Origin: Nitrospirae bacterium RBG_13_39_12
GTDB taxonomy: Bacteria > Nitrospirota > Thermodesulfovibrionia > Thermodesulfovibrionales > SM23-35
Assembly: GCA_001805125.1 (NCBI GenBank)
Contig: MHEF01000075.1
Coordinates: 7,139-15,621, forward strand
DNA: 8,483 nt
Direction of reading: 5' to 3'
Made by a program: the position numbers and the translations under genes. How positions within the stretch are numbered: the first letter of the stretch is position 1; the number at the start of each line of letters is the position of its first letter. The notes under the pieces are model-generated. The model had not been told where the DNA came from. It saw nothing but the letters and a program-made list of their open reading frames with translations, and made no database searches. Shown one piece after another: positions 5,083 through 8,483 of the stretch.

Positions 5083-6096
5083 TTAAGCCTCCCTTAAATA
5101 TTTTGCAGCATTTTCTGGAGATGTTTCCAGAATATAAAAACCTGACCCCCACTCAAACCCGCTCATCCTCCTGAGCCGGGGTATTATTTCCAGATGCCAG
5201 TGAAAGTCCTCCCCAAGCGTATGCCAGTGGTTTTTTCTAGGGACCATATTGGGGGATGTATGAAGGAAATAATTGAATGGCGGTTCAATAAAAATTTGTC
5301 TCAGCTTTTTCAACATGGACATGAGTATTAGTCCCATATCTTCAATCTCTTCCCGGGTTATTTCCTGAAAAGCACAATTGTGCTTCTTTGGAATTATCCA
5401 GGACTCGAACGGGAACTTGGCAGCATAAGGACAGAAGGCAATAAAATGTTTTGTCTCAAGTATTATCCTTTCGCCCACTCTGAGTTCTTCACTGACAATA
5501 TCACAGAATATGCAGCGTTCTTTATAGTTGTAATACTCTTTCGCACTATCAAGTTCGTCCTTGACCTTTTTAGGTATTACAGGGGTTGCCATTATATATG
5601 ATACGGGATGGGAAGAGGTCTCTCCGGCATCCTTCCCGGAATTTTTATATATTAGGACATATCTTAATCTTGAGTCCTTCTCAAGATCAACAAGTCGATC
5701 CCTGTAAAGATTTATAACCCTTACCATCTGCTCAAGACCCATGTCCTCAGGCCGGGTATTATGCTCAGGGGATTCGATAAGTATTTCATTTGCACCGACA
5801 CTGTTCATCTTGTCATAAATTCCCAAACCTCTTCTTCCCAGATCTCCTTCTACCTGAAATACTGGATTAGAGCTTGGGAAAGCCCTTACCCACCATCCCG
5901 GGGTATTAGGAAGGGTACCTGGTTTTCTGATTGATGCTATTTCTGACGGGGTTTCATTTTCCCGTCCGGAACAGAAAACGCAGTTGCTTTCGGTCTTCCT
6001 TTTGTTTGAAGACAGGTCATATTCTGATGGTGCTTTGGTTTCTGAAAGTACTGCAACCCACCTGCCCAGCAAGATATCTTTCCGCAATTCATGCAT
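5083..6096 (-). CDS. GalT-like nucleotidylyltransferase-family protein lacking the catalytic histidine
   Basis: 337 residues, the normal GalT size, with both HIT-like halves. The N-terminal half has C39-x2-C42 (NCVFCSGRE), H112 (ESPEHNTRP) and H163, matching the zinc ligands of GalT. The active-site motif, HPHxQ in galactose-1-phosphate uridylyltransferase, reads H163-P-V165-S-Y167: the nucleophile that carries UMP and the following Gln are both replaced. The surrounding NSGKDAGETSS and ATPVIPK frame is still GalT-like. The C-terminal half has a second CxxC (C195, C198), PFESWIIPKKH and F-H299-W-H301-LEIIPRL. Unless another residue serves, normal ping-pong uridylyl transfer should fail; binding, regulation or a different reaction are possible. 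No galK or galE is nearby. The ATG at 6096 overlaps coaX by eight bases without a good ribosome site, suggesting coupling. The frame is intact, so this is not a decaying pseudogene. Confidence 0.9.
   Translation of the reverse strand: MHELRKDILLGRWVAVLSETKAPSEYDLSSNKRKTESNCVFCSGRENETPSEIASIRKPGTLPNTPGWWVRAFPSSNPVFQVEGDLGRRGLGIYDKMNSVGANEILIESPEHNTRPEDMGLEQMVRVINLYRDRLVDLEKDSRLRYVLIYKNSGKDAGETSSHPVSYIMATPVIPKKVKDELDSAKEYYNYKERCIFCDIVSEELRVGERIILETKHFIAFCPYAAKFPFESWIIPKKHNCAFQEITREEIEDMGLILMSMLKKLRQIFIEPPFNYFLHTSPNMVPRKNHWHTLGEDFHWHLEIIPRLRRMSGFEWGSGFYILETSPENAAKYLREA
5088..5093 (-). promoter_or_regulatory. Shine-Dalgarno deciding the start of the universal stress protein
   Basis: GGGAGG on the minus strand, seven bases before the ATG at 5080 and inside the last codons of the GalT-like gene. 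It rules out the longer frame beginning at 5152. Confidence 0.8.
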
Positions 6097-6853
6097 TTTT
6101 GTTCTTCATGTAGATTATTTTTAACCCCTCAATTGTAAGGTTCGGCCTCAGGTCATGCTCTCTTCTAAAAAATTTAGAGATCATACTTCCAAATCCCCCT
6201 GTTAAAACAACTTTTAACTTCAAACCTGCCTCTTTTTCTATCTCGTGCAGAAGCCTTTCCACAGCACCTGCAGAACCATAAAATAAACCTGACTGTATGC
6301 ATCCGGTTGTATCTGTGCCTAAAGCCGATTCCGGCAATTTTAGTATAATTTCGGATAAGGTTGAAGTCCCTTCTGCGAGTGACTCATTCATCAACCTTAT
6401 CCCTGGTGTTATTGTGCCTCCAATATAAGTTGCATTTTTTCCAACTACACTTATTGTTGTAGCTGTACCAAAATCTACAGCTGCCACAGGACAGTTATAA
6501 AGTTCATATGCTGCTACAGCATTAGCAATTCTGTCTGAGCCAAGTTTCTCCGGATGTGGTATGTTGAATCTAAGACCTGTATTGATCTTGCAACTTACTA
6601 TTAATGGCTCTATTGATACCAGTCCTGCAAGGGTCTTTTTCAATATCCCGGTATAGTCTGGAACAACAGAAGATATTATAATTCCTTCCGGTATTTTGTA
6701 TATATTTTTTTCTTTTATAAACCTATTAAGGAGTGCCAAATACCCGTCGGCAGACAGCGAGGGCAAAGTGTCAATTTTTTGAACAATTAGCCCTGAATCT
6801 AAGAAAAAACCTATATTTATTAATGAGTTACCAATATCTATGGCGATTAACAT
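6089..6853 (-). CDS. coaX: Type III pantothenate kinase
   Basis: 254 residues, full length. CoaX phosphorylates pantothenate with ATP, the first step of coenzyme A synthesis, in the cytosol. The actin/hexokinase-like ATPase fold is clear: IAIDIGNS (D6, phosphate-1 loop), the pantothenate-side GSDRIAN at 105-111 with catalytic-type D107, VDFGTATT at 126-133 (phosphate-2), YIGGTITPG at 143-151, and VLTGGFG at 216-222. The family's end (PNLTIEGLKIIY) is also present. The ATG at 6853 directly abuts the TAG of the biotin ligase gene; only a weak AAGAT precedes it, so translation is probably coupled. Placement next to birA is common in bacteria, where both genes serve coenzyme supply. All motif residues are in place, so I expect an active enzyme. 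Type III kinases are usually insensitive to CoA feedback. Confidence 0.96.
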   Translation of the reverse strand: MLIAIDIGNSLINIGFFLDSGLIVQKIDTLPSLSADGYLALLNRFIKEKNIYKIPEGIIISSVVPDYTGILKKTLAGLVSIEPLIVSCKINTGLRFNIPHPEKLGSDRIANAVAAYELYNCPVAAVDFGTATTISVVGKNATYIGGTITPGIRLMNESLAEGTSTLSEIILKLPESALGTDTTGCIQSGLFYGSAGAVERLLHEIEKEAGLKLKVVLTGGFGSMISKFFRREHDLRPNLTIEGLKIIYMKNKNA

Positions 6854-7660
6854 CTATCTTAACATTGTCAGGTCCCCTGCGTTTATCCTCTTTGAAACTC
6901 CGGACGGGAGCCTTAAAATCAACATCCCCTTATCATCTATAGACTCAGCTAAACCTGTCAAGGTTTCATTACCGATAATGATTTTGACACTTCTGCCGAT
7001 AGTTGATGCCAGTTCCTGCCATTTGGAAAGCAGCATTTCTTGACCGGAATTATTAAGGATTTTGTACCAGCGGTCTGTCTCATTCAGTATTTCTGCGATT
7101 ATATCTGTCCTTGAATATGGTTTGCCGGTTTCATTCTTTGCAGATGTTGCTGTCTTTTTAATATCGTCTGGAAATGTATCTATATCTACATTTACATTTA
7201 TACCTATACCTATAACAGCAAATATTACCCTATCGTGGTCTGTTTTTACCTCTGTAAGAATGCCTCCTATTTTTTTGTCAGAAACTGTCAGGTCATTCGG
7301 CCATTTTATTGTAACATTTATTCCAGTTACAGTCCTTAGTGCTGTCACACACGCTACAGCCGCCATTATTGTTATAAGTGTCACATACTCAGGCTCTATC
7401 TTAGGCTTCAGTATGATGCTCATATATATATTAACACCAGGAGGTGACATCCATCGTCTTTTAAGTCTGCCTTTGCCCTTTTCCTGACAGTCAGCAAGAA
7501 CGACTACCCCTTCTGATGAGCCTTTTTCAGCAAACTCCAGCGCAACCGTATTTGTAGAACCTACTTTATTATAAAAGAAAATCTCCCTGCCTATATCTCC
7601 TGTTATTTTTGCTTTTATTTCTTCTACCGACAGGTCACGGGGTTTTTGTTTTTTTTGCAA
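6854..7660 (-). CDS. birA: Biotin--[acetyl-CoA-carboxylase] ligase, without repressor domain
   Basis: 268 residues. The enzyme makes biotinyl-AMP and attaches biotin to a lysine of carboxylase carrier domains. The catalytic core starts with NKVGSTN (31-37), followed by the adenylate loop EKGKGRLKRRW (60-70), IKWPNDL (118-124), KIGGIL with likely catalytic K130, and GIGINVN (151-157); a small C-terminal SH3-like domain ends in AGDLTMLR. The N-terminus is only about 25 residues, so the winged-helix domain of E. coli BirA is absent and it should not act as a biotin repressor. In the adenylate loop (GRGRRGR in E. coli) the first Arg, the fourth position and the second Gly are changed, but R65 is kept. 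Start codon TTG at 7660, supported by AGGAGAGG seven bases before it. A run of eight A follows in codons 2-4. Confidence 0.94.
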   Translation of the reverse strand: MQKKQKPRDLSVEEIKAKITGDIGREIFFYNKVGSTNTVALEFAEKGSSEGVVVLADCQEKGKGRLKRRWMSPPGVNIYMSIILKPKIEPEYVTLITIMAAVACVTALRTVTGINVTIKWPNDLTVSDKKIGGILTEVKTDHDRVIFAVIGIGINVNVDIDTFPDDIKKTATSAKNETGKPYSRTDIIAEILNETDRWYKILNNSGQEMLLSKWQELASTIGRSVKIIIGNETLTGLAESIDDKGMLILRLPSGVSKRINAGDLTMLR

Positions 7661-7667
7661 TAAAAAG

Positions 7668-7675
7668 CCTCTCCT
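7668..7675 (-). promoter_or_regulatory. Shine-Dalgarno supporting the TTG start of birA
   Basis: AGGAGAGG on the minus strand, seven bases before the TTG at 7660 and overlapping the stop codon of the preceding hydrolase gene. There is no ATG in the N-terminal part of the frame, so this site decides the start. Confidence 0.75.
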
Positions 7676-8288
7676 ATTCTTCTTTAAGTATTACTACCTC
7701 GATCTTCCCTTTTAAACCAGCGGCAAACCTCTTTGCATCATCATTTGTCCCCACAATTGAGGCATAGTGCATTGGTATTGCAATTTTTGGTTTTATAGTA
7801 ATGGCTGCTTTTATTGCCTCCTCTGCTGTCATTACATATGTGCCTGAAACCGGGAGAAGGGCAATATCTACTTTAAAATCCTTCATCTCAGGGATGTAAT
7901 CAGTATCCCCTGCCAGATAAATACGCTGTCCTTTAACAACGAAGATATACCCGACCCACCCCTTGTCTTTTGTATGGAATTGCTTGTTAGTGTTATAAGA
8001 AGGAACGACTTCAATTTCAATACCCTCAACATTAATCTTGTCACCCGGCTTTACAACCATGATATTCCCGGACAGCTTTTTTGCACAGTCCGAAGTTGTA
8101 ACAATTACGGTTTTAGGTCCCTGAATAGTTTTTACATCTTCAGGCGAACAGTGGTCATGATGTTCATGTGTAATTAAGATAATATCCGCTGTATCCTTCT
8201 TTTTAATCTTAAATGGGTCTGTATATATAACCTTTTCTCCAGCAATCTTAAAAGTATCATGCCCGAGCCAATGTATATCCTTTACCAT
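7674..8288 (-). CDS. Metallo-beta-lactamase-fold hydrolase, UlaG-like
   Basis: 204 residues, a compact cytosolic form of the fold. The start IHWLGHDTFKI is typical of UlaG-like/YtkL-type members. The metal motif THEHHDHCS gives H41, H43, D45 and H46. H105 lies in the conserved loop KQFHTKDKGWVGY, D128 in LAGDTD (125-130) and H174 in PMHY. All ligands for two metals are present, so it should be an active hydrolase; family members act on phosphodiesters, lactones or other esters, and the substrate cannot be read from the sequence. The ATG at 8288 is preceded by AAAGGGGG with four bases between. It is the first gene of the six-gene cluster, and birA follows 13 bases later. I found no convincing promoter between it and the repeats at the right edge. 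Confidence 0.92.
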   Translation of the reverse strand: MVKDIHWLGHDTFKIAGEKVIYTDPFKIKKKDTADIILITHEHHDHCSPEDVKTIQGPKTVIVTTSDCAKKLSGNIMVVKPGDKINVEGIEIEVVPSYNTNKQFHTKDKGWVGYIFVVKGQRIYLAGDTDYIPEMKDFKVDIALLPVSGTYVMTAEEAIKAAITIKPKIAIPMHYASIVGTNDDAKRFAAGLKGKIEVVILKEE

Positions 8289-8401
8289 TTTGCCCCCTTT
8301 TCATCTGATACGGAAGAAACCCGCAGATGTTGTTAAAAAATTGAGAAGATTAATAAATATGGTTCATTCGTAAAAAAAATGAAAGAGTCATAAGACTTAC
8401 T

Positions 8402-8431
8402 GGATTCCCGCTTAAGAACCGCGGGAATGAC
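8402..8431. repeat. Palindromic repeat unit (GGATTCCCGC...GGGAATGAC type)
   Basis: ATTCCCGC (8404-8411) pairs perfectly with GCGGGAAT (8421-8428) around a nine-base loop. The unit is flanked by GG and GAC. Such short palindromes beginning GGAT.CCCG and ending ATGAC are scattered through many bacterial genomes. No T-run follows on either strand, so it is unlikely to be an intrinsic terminator. Confidence 0.7.
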
Positions 8432-8455
8432 GAACAAAAACAATCACTTAAGAAT

Positions 8456-8483
8456 GTCATCCTCGGGCTTGACCCGGGGATCC
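8456..8483. repeat. Second palindromic repeat unit, inverted relative to the first
   Basis: ATCCTCGGG (8459-8467) pairs with CCCGGGGAT (8473-8481), nine pairs with one T-G, around a five-base loop. Read on the minus strand it begins GGATCCCCGG and ends GGATGAC, matching the frame of the unit at 8402-8431 in the opposite orientation. It may continue past the window edge. Confidence 0.65.

Noticed and set aside
5081..5152. 24-residue N-terminal extension of the universal stress protein
   Set aside because: It overlaps the end of the GalT-like gene and lies before a strong GGGAGG. Usp proteins begin directly with the strand that starts at 5080.
7062..7487. 141-residue open frame on the plus strand
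   Set aside because: It lies wholly opposite birA, whose motifs are complete, and shows no domain or ribosome site. It is a shadow frame, as are the other plus-strand frames, including the 146-residue one at 3620-4060 opposite the flavoprotein.
7649..7656. Eight-base homopolymer at the start of birA, with similar runs in the TonB-like and HD-GYP genes, as possible phase-variation tracts
   Set aside because: Runs of this length are expected in AT-rich coding sequence, and none sits in a surface or restriction gene where switching would be plausible.
8472..8483. ACCCGGGGATCC at the right edge, identical to part of a cloning-vector polylinker
   Set aside because: The bases to its left continue a natural hairpin (CTCGGG pairing with CCCGGG) and match the inverted form of the neighbouring repeat unit, so vector sequence is not needed to explain it. 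Extending the contig would settle it.

Overview
The window comes from an AT-rich bacterial chromosome. Every gene I can support reads on the minus strand, so the biological order runs from high to low coordinates. TonB implies an outer membrane, and CoaX plus a stand-alone biotin ligase fit a bacterium rather than an archaeon. The gene mix (HD-GYP regulator, geranylgeranyl-reductase-type flavoprotein, many chained short-gap genes, occasional TTG starts) would suit Nitrospirota or a deltaproteobacterium-like lineage. That placement is a guess; there is no marker gene.

Right edge (8289-8483): no gene. It ends in two palindromic repeat units facing each other. Six-gene cluster (8288 down to 4114): a metallo-beta-lactamase-fold hydrolase, a biotin protein ligase without a DNA-binding domain, type III pantothenate kinase (CoaX), a GalT-like protein, a universal stress protein and a JAB/MPN metalloprotease-like protein. 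Gaps are 13, 0, -8, 2 and 7 bases, so this is almost certainly one transcription unit. BirA and CoaX both serve coenzyme metabolism (biotin attachment, first step of CoA synthesis); the other members have no obvious pathway link. The cluster ends in a long imperfect inverted repeat that covers the stop codon of the last gene.

Next come a geranylgeranyl-reductase-family flavoprotein and a TonB-type protein, overlapping by four bases (TTGA), the second with a TTG start. Then a 336-base non-coding stretch (1754-2089) holds a diverged inverted repeat of about 260 bp with TTAA at both ends and a GC-rich foldback core. It lies directly before a small DUF3553-like gene. The left end is a signalling pair: a receiver/HD-GYP protein with a strong sigma70-like promoter placed so that the mRNA may be leaderless, overlapping by eight bases a Rossmann-fold sensor-like gene that runs off the window.

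The most notable points are: (1) the GalT-like protein keeps its zinc-type ligands but has HPV instead of HPH, so the catalytic nucleophile histidine is missing; (2) the HD-GYP protein's receiver keeps the phosphorylatable Asp and the Lys but has Asn-Asn where the Mg-binding acidic pair should be; (3) the TTAA-ended inverted-repeat element; (4) the possible leaderless promoter. I do not see a defence island, CRISPR array, rRNA, tRNA or a transposase gene.
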